Shown here piece by piece: positions 48,591 through 58,856 of a DNA stretch of 64,000 nucleotides. Source of the stretch: Stenocarpella maydis (taxonomy: Eukaryota; Ascomycota; Sordariomycetes; Diaporthales; Diaporthaceae); assembly GCA_002270565.1 (NCBI GenBank), contig NQMI01000088.1, forward strand, positions 12,782 to 76,781, in the 5' to 3' direction. The notes beneath the pieces were generated by a model, which did no database searches, was not told the DNA's origin, and saw only the letters and a program-made list of their open reading frames with translations. The first letter of the stretch is position 1, and each line of letters begins with the position of its first letter. Position numbers and translations under genes: made by a program.

Positions 48591-49112
48591 TCAAGTGGCG
48601 ATGGAAGTAAATGGATAGACTAGCAGATTAGGCTCGGCTGTCGCGCTAGCAATGGAATCGGAGTGATATGGTGAAGAATACTGGTCCAGGTCGGCCGGCT
48701 GAAGCTTCTCATCATCGGTCATCATGATGGGGATTCCTTGTGGGCGCTTGATACCGAATTCGAGGTCGTGAGCAGTCTTGCGCTGGTACGGCGTTACCAT
48801 GTCTTGCGTGACTTGAGTCGGCGGCTGTGTGTGACTTGTGGGGAAGTGCCTGGAAAGGGTAATTCATCACTCAACGATGGCTGCGGTGACGTTGACGCGG
48901 TGTGCAATGGAGAGAGGGATTGGTGAGTAATTTGCCCGTCTTGATATGCTGCCGAAGTACCACTGTCGTGTTTCCCCTGCCAGATTACTTTGCGTGATAG
49001 TTCTGCGACGGTCTGGCTGGAGGCTCCTCTCCCAGAGGGACAAGCTTCACCGCCCTCCGGGTTCTAGAACTGGTGCAGGATCCTACACGTACTTCCCCAG
49101 GTGCTACTCACG
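48591..49112 (-). CDS. Possible spliced gene fragment of unknown function
   Basis: Exons 49063..48836 and 48782..48591 join in phase 0 across a 53-nt intron and give about 139 residues ending in a stop. The second exon reads DLEFGIKRPQGIPIMMTDDE, with an ordinary protein-like composition. A further exon may end at 49112 (GTGAGT donor, 48-nt intron, TTCTAG acceptor) and gives YALLTPVI before NPEGGEACPSG. The 5' end was not found. I recognise no family. It could equally be a decayed gene. The rest of 48,314-50,111 shows nothing I can support, apart from a C-run near 48,520-48,533 and a CCTAGG motif at 49,140. Confidence 0.3.
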
Positions 49113-50111
49113 ATCACGGGGGTTAGGAGGGCATAAATACCTAGGGTATGCACGTGTGTTGGGGGCCGTCGAACACGGTCAGTACCTACTCCGAGTCTTT
49201 GACTGTGATTCTGACACCGACTATAAAAGGCATATGCGCCAGTTCCCCGCCGGCTATCCCCGTCTCCATCATGTCAGTACCGCCGGTACATTCTCCTCTC
49301 CGTGCTCCTTTCGCACTTGCATCATTCCAGTGCAGTCATCGCACCCGGCAGCTCGGGTCGATGTGTAATCACCCTTTGGGATTTGCCCAAGGGGTGGCTG
49401 GGATGGGCATATCGAGCGAGAGAGACATTCGCACTGCCCCCTGTGTCCTGAGTTCATACTTGGGGACTTCACTTGCTTGTTGCCAATCCCTTCGATGTCG
49501 AAGGCTTCTCGCGATTTGGCACCCTCAGCCTTGTCTCTGGATACGATCACCTGGTCGCATACCGCAAGTGGTGCCTTGCATGGATCCCAGCATTATTATA
49601 CTTGGTCCTAACTGTTACCAGGTGGTGGCAAACAATGCGAGGTCTAGGTTGAGAAATCGATGGAAGTATCAACCTCGCGGATATACCAGGTCATGCACAA
49701 GTCAAGGTATACATGCGACAGGCGTCTCTCATATGTTCACTGCGGACATCATCTCAAGCTAGAGGCCCGGATTTGCGCTACTTTTATTCATAGGTCAACT
49801 TTCGGCTCAACTCGGAGGTTAATCAAGGACTAATAGCACATGACTTTTGAGTTTAGAGACGTGAAGGCGGACCCGAAACCATATGGATATTGACGGAGAG
49901 CCCGAGAAAGGCTTTTAGCCTCTGCATACATAGTCGTCAGTTGTGCAACTCGAATCCAACTCAATTTTGGGACACAGTCTACAAAGCATTACATAACACA
50001 CGGCTGATTCCATATCATCTCCTCCAGGAGAATGCACTATTTCCTTTCCGTTGCAGTTACCGTGCGTGATATTCGGGCCCGCCGAGTACTGAGGCTAGAG
50101 CTCTAGAAACT
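49113..50111. other. Intergenic region, 1.0 kb
   Basis: No supported gene. A plus-strand frame near 49,450-49,650 encodes a Trp-rich hydrophobic stretch without a start or splice context. Confidence 0.4.
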
Positions 50112-52253
50112 TTAATATATACGTTCGGCCCTGAGCAGTTCCCCTCCCCCAATATCGTTGTCCAATCTGACTTTGACATCTCTTGCGATGAGCCTTTGCA
50201 ATGCAAACTCGCCCACGTCGGCAAACTTCTCCCTCACGTCGTCCTCCAGTCCATGGAACAATACGGCCAAGACGCTGCTCTTCCATAATTTGGCGCCACA
50301 CCTCCAGTTGCGGTATATTGCCTGGGCCAGGAAGCCTGCAGTCAACGCAACCGAGAGTATGAGGGGCGTTATGAAGCCCCAACGGACATACACGAACGAT
50401 TCGTTCGTGATTGCTGTTCCGTTGACAGCCTCTGCTCCCCAGAGGCTGCGGAAAGCCACCGTCAGCGATACGCTTAGATCGTTCATGAGCATGTCGAGTC
50501 CAGCTGGGTATTCGTAGTAGTTCCAGTAGAAGGCCTGCACAATGTCAGTGTCGAAGAAAGTAGCCCCGGACGAGATGCCGACGGTAAGGTTGACGGCGAT
50601 CGGTGCGTCGTCGGCAGAAGTCAGCGTTTTGTTGAAGACAGAGTCTGTACGTGTGGCAGACCCGTTGGCGAAGATCTGTGCAAACCACGACTGCATGCCT
50701 AGCATGGCTTCGGCGGAGAGAACATATGAGGTGGCCAGGGAGGAAGTGTTGTACGTTGCGTCTGTTGTGACGACGATAGGAGACAAGTCTGTGGCAGAAC
50801 TACTGGATGACACGACCGTATTATTTTCGACTTTTTGCGCAACATTTTCGAACAGGTTGCCGTTTATGATCTGAGATTGGATCGTCTGCACACATGCAGA
50901 GAGGGTGCACTGCCGAGCCCAGGGCTGGACATTTCCTGCCTCTGCGGTATTGCTCTCAGTGCCCATAAATGTCAACTTCATGATTGTTGACCAAGATGCT
51001 CCACCTTCTGTCGAGGGAAACTACAGGTCAAGGTCAGAAGAATTGCTACGTGATCATCGAAGCTCACTTACCTGGGATGCCATCCTGAAGACGTCGTCTT
51101 TGTTCAATATAGGTCCAGACAGCAGCTTCCACCCACAGCTCCCATCGTCGGAGGAGCAATCTCGCTGAAGATAGGGTGTCATGTCCACGCAGGAGTTGCA
51201 GACCGCCAGAGTATCGAAGGGCTCCCACGTGCAGTTGCCAGTCTCGCAGCTGACGGGGAGGCTGGTCCAAGGTTTGTTGTTCTCGGCGAACAGTCCATTG
51301 TAGACGGCTGATTTGATGGGGAGGACCGGGACAAATGGAACAGCTGAGTCGAGACTAGGTAAGGCGACGGTGAAATTCATGGCGCGGTAGTTGATTGCGC
51401 CCAAGTTTGACTCCTGAGGCAGGGTGCGGTATATGACGACCTGCTGAGCAAATGGAGACAAGAAGAGGGCCACTATCACTGCAATTGCGCCAAGTGAGCC
51501 GGACAACCTGCGGGATGTGTAAATATGGAGGACTCCACGAGTAAGGCGACTTTCGGAATGCAAACTTCAGGAGTGCTCGACATACCCACCGCGAAGTCTC
51601 CGAAGCATCTTGAGAGCGCCCCACGCACCCCGGCTTGCCTCGTCGAGGACCTCCATGTCGGCTAATGGTGCATAGCCATTCTTCATCCTCTCCCATTTGA
51701 GCTGGCCTAGCCCACTGGACAAGGGGAACGCCATGGAGGCATTGGCTATCGTCGTCAGGACCGCGATCAGCGCGTTCAGCGTGATCGCATACGGCCAGCT
51801 CGGCAGAGGCCTGCCGTTGTACCGGGCGAGCAGGGCGATGATACTTGCGACTGCGCCAACCGCGAGCAGCAGGGCCGCTACCTCCCAAGTCCAGCTCCCT
51901 GTCTTCTTAGGGACCCCGGCATTCTTCAGCTTCACGAATGAGGAAAATCTGCTGTGTCTCGTTTCCGGCTTGGAATCAGTTGACTCGGAACTCCAAGCTG
52001 ACTGCTGTGGCTGAGAACCGACCCTCACTGTTTGGTCAGTCAAATTGTTGGACTGGGGAACTGCATATTCTGAAGTAAGATAAACAGCTGCAGGATCGTA
52101 GTTTGTGAGACCGCCAATAATGGTCTCGTCGCTACTGTCGCTGGGATATCGAGTGTGATGTGGCGGCGTCTGATAGGTACGCGGAAGCTGTTCGTAATGT
52201 TCCATATCAGTAACGGGCCGGATGATGAAACGGGATTCGGGGAAAGAATCCAT
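50112..52253 (-). CDS. DUF3176-family fungal membrane protein, 670 aa
   Basis: Three exons join in phase: 52253..51586, 51507..51072 and 51020..50112. After a disordered N-terminus, WTWEVAALLLAVGAVASI, RYNGRPLPSWPYAITLN and FPLSSGLGQLKWERM are the DUF3176 signature. A second membrane segment (LGAIAVIVALFLSPFAQQ) follows the first junction. A long extracellular-type region has many N-glycosylation sites and paired cysteines (CETGNCTWEPF, CNSCVDM, CSSDDGSCGW). A last membrane helix lies in WGFITPLILSVALTAGFLAQ, then a cytosolic tail. The family is abundant in filamentous fungi and has no established function. The first donor is GTATGT after GG; the GT a few bases upstream would break phase. Confidence 0.88.
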
Positions 52254-52899
52254 TCGGCACAATGAACAGTTTGAAAAAACTTAGATGTTGATAAAAATAA
52301 AAGGTGAGGGCTATCAAATACAGCGAAATATTCGAGCGCTGTCGGCCTTTTGAGCAAGTCGAGCCAGGTTATCTACCCCCACGGCATCACCAAAGAAGAT
52401 TGCAACCATGGGACAGAGCGGACCCGACCGGTTGCTTGCTTTCAGCCCGTGGAGACTACTGACAACCTGCTGCAAATAGTGGGTTCTTGATGGATTTGCT
52501 GGTGTGTCAATCCATGATGCCATTCGTTAATTCTGCACCACATGCACAACATGGCTAAATTCTGCAGTGTAAGATGTGATGTGCTGCGGTGCAATTGGCT
52601 GCTCGGGTGGATAGAAGGGCGTGTTGGTTGCCAACTTGTGCGACACTGGCTCACGCTTGGCAGAGCTGGTGCCACCCCCCACCCCAGAGGCGGAGCCTCA
52701 AAAGAATACAACAGACAAACCAAAAAAAATTGTGGAATATAAGCAGTTGCCCAAAGACATGCCCGAAGAGAGGGGTTGATGGCAAGTGCTTCTAAAATTA
52801 AATGTCGACATGCCATGTGGAGTGTGAAGACAGACGGAAAAGGACCGCACACATTGTTGTGGGACCCAAATTCAAGTTTTCACTAAATTTGCACAACGA

Positions 52900-53460
52900 T
52901 GCAAACAGAACATACTGCACTTAAGCCGTGTAACTTTATCACGTGCGTTCAGGACTGCTGATCAACTGTGCGCTTTGATATTATAAAACTAAAAGAATCC
53001 ATCAGAGATAAGTATACATACCTGACACCTCAAAGTAGGCACAAATTGCACTCTAAAATAGCATGTGTTACATAAAAACCTTCTATGTTTAGTATTTAAC
53101 TCCTAATAGGCTTCAGCTGCATTTATTACATTACCTAGCCAACTAGCCATATGCCATAGCCCGTCCGGCCAAAAGACCTTAATAACTAATCTACCTATTA
53201 GTTATTCCTAGCAGTATATAAGAGCAGTACTGTTACAGCTACTATCTGCTATGGTTTCTAACTCCTCTATAGTTTAGAGCCTTTATAAGAAGCTAGTAAT
53301 AGCCTTATATATGATTTTATTTTTATATATATTAGTCTTTAATAGTCCCTTAACCTTAAAAAACTTTTGTTATCATTTAATTTATTAAGTAAAGAATTCT
53401 TATTAATTTATTTAAAATTTTAAATTATATAAAGTAGATATTAAAAACTAACTGGGCACT
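52900..53460. repeat. AT-rich patch, probable RIP-affected relic
   Basis: Composition is clearly more AT- and TpA-rich than flanking DNA and no frame is open. It resembles a milder version of the block at the left edge of the window. The boundaries are approximate. Confidence 0.45.
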
Positions 53461-53502
53461 ATAGTATGGACTCATATATAGTGATCTATGCTGACTAAGC
53501 TG

Positions 53503-53556
53503 GCGCTGAGTCAGCGCACTGGTGCAGTAGCATACTGCTGGGTGCTGAGTCAGCAC
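53503..53556. promoter_or_regulatory. Two AP-1/Gcn4-type palindromes (GCTGAGTCAGC)
   Basis: GCGCTGAGTCAGCGC (53,503-53,517) and GTGCTGAGTCAGCAC (53,542-53,556) share the core TGAGTCA, the site of Gcn4/AP-1 bZIP factors, with extended palindromic flanks. They lie 39 bp apart (start to start) and about 420 bp upstream of the kinase gene. A regulatory role is inferred from the motif only; they could instead be remnants of a repeat. Confidence 0.45.
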
Positions 53557-53973
53557 ACTTGCAGTTGCACGATGACCCAACCACGTAACTCTTGATGTTG
53601 GGCAGATGAAGACTTCTGGGAGCATGTATGAGGCCGCTGTTTGACGTCCCTTGGATCTATGTTGTACAACTAGCTTGAAATACACTCAGACAAAGATTCC
53701 AGAGCCAGCCATTCATTTCTGACAAGATTTTCTACATAATTGTTAAAAGGTGTGCACAAGTGGTTGTCACATTTCCTGGCCCCTTTGTTATGAACAAGAA
53801 CTATTACCGCTTGCGGACAATTAGCTATATCTGTATACCGGACTTTGTAAAAATCGTCCCTTCCAAACTTCCAATCCGTTGAAGCCAAAAACTTTCCAGC
53901 TAGGTTTTCAAATTGGCACGCTTGATGAAGTTTCACATGTTCTCGATTACAGCACCCATTAGTATCAGCAAAA

Positions 53974-56682
53974 ATGAACACCTTGCAGCCGAGCCCCGAA
54001 CAGCGCCGGCGTGTGCTGATATTCCGTAACCTCCAGGCGGATATGGCCACACTTTTTGGCGATTATAGACGGGGTATAAAGCGCATGTACCCTGACGTGG
54101 TAATGCAAAGAGTGGCAGCGGAAATGAACGCCGACCCGGACGATCTCTTTCATGAACGGAACCGCCCAGTGCGTATGGGATGGCCGTGGGACCAGCTTCC
54201 CAGTCGCGGAAATATAGAAATGACCACTTTACAGGCTCAGAATTGGAAACGGTTCTGGCGCAAAAGACTTCAATCTGAAAACTTAGCTGAGGATATACCC
54301 ATACAGCTCGGATCTGGACGCGTCCGCAGGTTGCTCCGCCGAAATGGTATTGATGCGAGACTGTTCAAGGTCCTTGGTAGTGGCGGCCAAGGAATGGTAA
54401 GCCTCTGGGATATCAACAACAGGACGGTATGGAGGAGGGTTGTGATAAAGTCCACGGCGTTGGAAGGAGCAGTATTGGAGCGAGAGAAGGCAGCAGCATT
54501 GGTACGTCGCAGTGGTTGGCCCTCCTAGGGGTATTCTGGTACGATTTTCTGACCTTCTCAATCTGATGTTATGGCACAGACCATGAAGCGAGCCAAGCAT
54601 ACTGTTCAGCTGCTGCGCTTCAACGGAGACATATTGCTGCCTAAAAATGACGGCTCTGATGAAACGGACGACATTGCGAGCTGGCAGCGGCTCGATGATT
54701 CTTTGGAAATCATGTGCCTTGAATATATGAAGAACGGAGATATGTTCCAGTTCATGGAGCGGATTGGCAGTGCTGGGGTTAACATCCCAAACCTGATTTT
54801 GTGGAAAATATTTATATGCCGTAAGTGTGCTGTTACACCTGCTCAAGGCGCCATCGCAATTTTCGTTGAGACCCAACATGGTTCACTAACGGTGACCACA
54901 GTCATCAAAGCCTGTATTGCAATGGCACACCCACCTAGATATAGAAAGGACGCGAGCACTGGCGAGCACAGATGGGTCGAGCCGCGAGGGACAGAAGACC
55001 AAGATGAATCGTTGCCTCCAGGTCCAGAGAGGGTTCTGAGATACCTCGCTTACAACCTGGTACATTTTGATCTTGACCCCCAGAATGGTAGGTGCCCACG
55101 GCGCAGATCAATCCCTTGGCTTTAAAACTGACAAAGGTTCGATCCTAAGTGATGATTGGGGACTTTGATTGGAGTGAGCATGCTCAAGTACCAATATTCA
55201 AGGTTAGCAACTAAATAGTCGCCTCGTGATACGAGTGGTTCTCGACGGCGGTACCGCTAAGTGTCTCTACCTAGGTCGGCGATTTTGGGTTATCACGAGC
55301 AGCTTCAGACCCTCGAAATCATTCACAGTAGGCAATTCTATCTTTCTCCTATTTCTTTGTTACGATCTTGCCGGCGTGTCTCAAAAGTCTCGCTAACACC
55401 GCACTGAACAGAAGTACGGCCTGGGGAACAAGGCTTCGTGGGAAAATACAGTATCTCCTCCCGGTGAGTGCGCTTTTTCATAGTTACTGCCTGGCCTGGA
55501 GTATAGGGTGCTAAGCCAGCTTTTTGAAGGAACAATTTACCAAAGAGTGGGACCATATCAACACATGGCCTGAAATCACCCAGCCTCGGCCCAAGATAGC
55601 TGGACAGTACGGATGGCATAGCAACGTATGGCACATCGGCGTTGTGAGTGACCGCTATTACACTGGACAACTCCGTGTGAGGGAGAATGCTAATTTGACT
55701 GCTTGAAGTGCATGCATATGCTCATTACACACGCTCACTGGACAGATCCCCCGCAAGCAATCGGTCCCTTGAATGACCACAACGTCATGTCTGAGATGTT
55801 TCCAAGTCCGTTCCGGGTCAGGAACTTCGACGGGCAAGAAGTAGATCCTTTCTACACCTATGGGGCTTGGCTCGCAAACCCGACTGCAACGGAGGCACCA
55901 ATCGACCCAATCCTCACCATGGTTCTAGTTCGATGTCTTGCCGCTGAACCAGCACACCGTCCATCTCTGCAAGAGCTTCTGCGATATGCCCGCTGGAGAG
56001 AGACCCTGCCAGATTGGAGAGACAGCCAAGAAGACATCCGAGCCTGGTCGGATGAGCACATAAGTCAAGTACCCATTGTAAGGAATAAGATTCGGGGAGT
56101 CCCCCTTCGCTGAAATATTCATCAAGCTGACACAATGTCCACGCGGGCGACAAGCCGTCTCCTGAAGCGCCTGCAAGTACCCGGACAGGCCTCGCCGCCA
56201 TCGACACAGATATCATGGACCGCCTCACAGCAGCGGCAGAACTCTTACGCATCGGCGGGACAGCAAACAGGGCAGACAAGTTAGATGTCCCGCAGCTGCG
56301 CCGTGCTGCACCAGCCGGGGACCTGAGGCAGAGATTCCAGGAACAAGAGGGCGCCACTGCGCCCCAGGCACAGCAACCAAACCCTCCAAACCCGCCCACG
56401 CAGCCTGATAGACCCCGCCGGGCTCGCTTCGGGTTCTGGTGGAATAACGTGCTTGCGGACCGCGTAGCACAGCTGCAGAACGTCATATACGCCCGAGTTG
56501 ACCCCTTGCCGCCACAACAACCACAGCCGCCCCTGCACCGGGTTGAAGCGGCAGAAAGCCTGAGAGAAGGTTTCACGCAGCCACCGCAGGCGGCGCCACC
56601 AGGCCGGATATTGCGCCGTAGGCCGCGCATCAATATGAGGAGAGGGCGATGGCTAGCCGACGGTGATGATTACTTAGCGTAG
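53974..56682 (+). CDS. Divergent Ser/Thr protein kinase-like protein, nine exons, 707 aa
   Basis: Nine exons join in phase: 53974..54501, 54580..54820, 54902..55087, 55150..55202, 55275..55327, 55412..55463, 55530..55643, 55709..56077 and 56155..56682. Residues 1-128 are a non-kinase N-terminal region. The kinase domain has the glycine loop LGSGGQGMV (134-142), the ATP lysine Lys159 (RVVIK), the catalytic loop HFDLDPQN (311-318), DFG at 339-341 (VGDFGLSR) and LPEQF in place of APE. The catalytic Asp and Asn are present, but the loop is HFD rather than HRD and the usual Lys is Asp, so it belongs to a fungus-specific divergent group. The C-terminal 176-codon exon is Pro/Gln/Arg-rich and disordered; its inclusion rests on a phase-consistent 77-nt intron. 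The gene may be active, and its substrate is unknown. It sits in a repeat-rich island. Confidence 0.72.
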
Positions 56683-56934
56683 TAGAGACGCGGACTATAC
56701 TTAGTCAGATTCTGAGTGGAATAGTTTTATTCAAACGGGACTGAAGACGTAGGATCCAACCATGCTTGACGTGAATAATGTCACGTGTGCCCAAGTTGTA
56801 TTCTTTACTATCCATATTCGTAGAGCATACCAAGTTCTCAATCAATATGTACAATTCTTCTTTTACCATTGCTTTCCGGGCTCGTGGATTACAGCACTTA
56901 GAGTACTTGGGCAAGCAATAACTAACGTAAAATA

Positions 56935-57466
56935 CGGTCAGCGTTCACGCACCCAGCTTTTTGCATTCACATACCCAGCTTTTTCCATAGGCGCACCGAG
57001 TATAGAAATTAAGCATGTAGCACACTATAAATTCTTATACCTCCCCTACCCTCTAGCCCCTCTATACCCCTCCACACCCCTTTATTGCCCCTCCATGCAT
57101 CTAGAGGAAGGCCCTTTACATATGCCTAGAGGAAGGCCCTTTATACGCGCTTAGAGGAAGGCTCTCTATATATCTAGAGGAAGGCCCTCCTTCCCTTTAT
57201 GCCCCTTTATACCCCTCTAAAAGGCGCCCCTTTAAAAGTCCTTCCTCTAGGCGCGTGGAGGGCCGTCCTCTAGATGCGTGTAAAGGGCCTTCCTCTAGAT
57301 GCATGGAGGGCCTTTTACATAAGGCAGGGCCTAAGTGCGGGGTTAAGGAGCTATTGGTAGGGTTGAGAAGCTATAGGTATAAAGGACCTGGGTGTGTCAT
57401 ATGCTTAGTTTCTTGTACTGGGTGCGCCCACAGAAAGAGCTGGGTGCGGTGCGTGAATGCTGACCG
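56935..57466. mobile_element. hAT-like MITE, 532 bp, with 8-bp target-site duplication
   Basis: The ends are inverted repeats. The left end reads CGGTCAGCGTTCACGCACC and the right end, on the other strand, CGGTCAGCATTCACGCACC; both continue to CCCAGC, the right one with a 5-base extra. The element is flanked on both sides by the identical 8-mer GTAAAATA (56,927-56,934 and 57,467-57,474), the length made by hAT transposases. Inside, two 32-bp perfect inverted arms (57,089-57,120 and 57,279-57,310) and further copies of CTAGAGGAAGGCCCT form a long imperfect hairpin. It has no open reading frame, so it must be moved by a transposase elsewhere. The intact ends and duplication suggest a fairly recent insertion that escaped RIP. 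Confidence 0.8.
57089..57310. repeat. Internal palindrome of the MITE with 32-bp perfect arms
   Basis: Left arm 57,089-57,120 and right arm 57,279-57,310 are exact reverse complements, and the inner sequence continues the pairing imperfectly through repeated CTAGAGGAAGGCCCT units. As RNA or single-stranded DNA it would fold into a long hairpin. Confidence 0.85.
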
Positions 57467-57952
57467 GTAAAATAAAAACACACAAATTTGAAGCCGAGAC
57501 CAAAGCATCATACCCTTGCGCCTCATTGTCCACGGATACTAGAGTTCAGGCTACACAACACATTTGAATCTTCCGTGAGATGCATTAAACTAACTGATTG
57601 TCTGCTGTGAGAAAGCTGCTCATGGATAAGCTCCTTCCAGCAGCCCTGTCTATCAATTGATTGCGATTTACAATTTCAAGTGGAATGGAAATGAGTCACG
57701 TAGCGGACTTGACAGAGAAATATTCGCCAGCTGCTTTCTTGTGTACCTCGTGTTGTTTCCGAAGTCGGTCACAGGGAGCTCTACAGGTTTCCCACTGTGG
57801 AGTCGTATCGGGGCTTAGGTTGTCATTAAACTCTGAGCTTCAATGCTATTTCAGCAACGTCACAGAATTCTCCAACGTTGAGTTAGCCCCAACCGATCTT
57901 TCGCACTTGCAAACTACCAAATTGAGCAGCGTGTGGACTCCAATATTCCACC

Positions 57953-58856
57953 ATGGCATCAGTATTTAAGGCAGGGCACACGGCCGTCATCACGGGAGGC
58001 GCATCAGGAATCGGCCTCTCCCTCGCTAAGAGATGCTTCAATCACGGCATGAAGGTGCTGGTCGCTGACTGGGATGAGGAGACGCTCGGCGCGGCGCCGA
58101 AGAATGTGGGCGGGGCCATCGCCACGATCAAGGTCGACGTCAGCAAGACGGACGACTGGGCCAAGCTGAAGAGCAAGGTCGACGCGGACTTCGGCGGGCA
58201 GGTCAACCTGCTCGCGCTCAATGCGGCCGTTGGGCTCAAGTCGTCTTGGGAATCCCTCGACGCCTTCCGCCAGACCATTGATGTGAACCTCTTTGGTGTG
58301 ATCAACGGGATAAGCGCCTTGCTGCCCAGCGTCAAGTCGACGGCCTCCTCTGGCTCGCCTAGCGCCGTGGTGATCACGGGCTCCAAGCAGGGCATCACCA
58401 ACCCTCCTGGGAACCCGGCCTACAACGCCTCCAAGTCTGCGGTGAAGACCATCGCAGAGCACCTGTCGTTCGACCTGCGGGACGAGAAGAACCTCTCCGT
58501 GCACCTGCTGGTGCCGGGGTGGACGTTCACTGGCATGGGTGGCAACCGGGCTGGTGCTGGCAAGGAGAAGCCGGATGGCGCGTGGTGGCCTGACCAGGTT
58601 GTGGACTACCTCGTGGAGAAAATGGCCGAGGGTCAGTTTTGGGTTCTCTGCCCGGACGGCCAGGTTACTGAGGAGCTTGTGAGTGACGAATCCCAGTCAA
58701 ACTTCGAATCCGGTGGACATGGGCTAACATCTGCTGCAGGATCGCAAGCGAATGTTATGGGGAGCTTCGGATGCTATTGAAGGCAGGCCACCATTGACTA
58801 GGTGGCGTGATGAGTGGAAAGCGAAGCACCAGGAATGGGTTGAAAAGCAGAAGTGA
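57953..58856 (+). CDS. Short-chain dehydrogenase/reductase, 280 aa
   Basis: Two exons, 57953..58678 and 58740..58856, join in phase 0 across a 61-nt intron with a GCTAAC branch site. The classical SDR cofactor motif TGGASGIG is at residues 15-22, and the catalytic Ser144 (ITGSKQG), Tyr157 and Lys161 (YNASK) are intact. NAAV replaces the usual NNAG and NVNLFGVI-type sequence (DVNLFGVING) follows. The end, LTRWRDEWKAKHQEW, resembles fungal SDRs of unknown substrate. It is an NAD(P)-dependent oxidoreductase, probably cytosolic. It is GC-rich and intact although bracketed by repeats on both sides. Confidence 0.9.

Larger units (their letters stand above)
52254..53973. other. Intergenic region with AT-rich patch, 1.7 kb
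   Basis: It separates the DUF3176 gene from the kinase gene (divergent). About 52,900-53,460 is AT-rich and probably a weakly RIP-mutated repeat relic. A 10-bp inverted repeat, AATAACTAAT/ATTAGTTATT, lies at 53,181-53,206. Two TGAGTCA-centred palindromes lie at 53,503-53,556. Confidence 0.5.
56683..57952. other. Intergenic region holding a MITE, 1.3 kb
   Basis: Between the kinase and SDR genes. It contains the 532-bp inverted-repeat element described separately. Outside the element no gene is supported. Confidence 0.5.

Noticed and set aside
48946..49762. Plus-strand frames of 140 and 204 codons
   Set aside because: They overlap in different frames, show no domain, and have Cys/Ser-rich random-like composition.
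55136..55150. GGTTCGATCC, resembling a tRNA T-loop
   Set aside because: The flanking bases do not form the T-stem and no acceptor or anticodon stem is present; it lies in a kinase intron.
57089..57310. Inverted repeat first considered as a transcription terminator or CRISPR-like array
   Set aside because: The units are inverted rather than direct, there are no unique spacers of constant length, the genome is fungal, and outer inverted ends with an 8-bp duplication identify a MITE.
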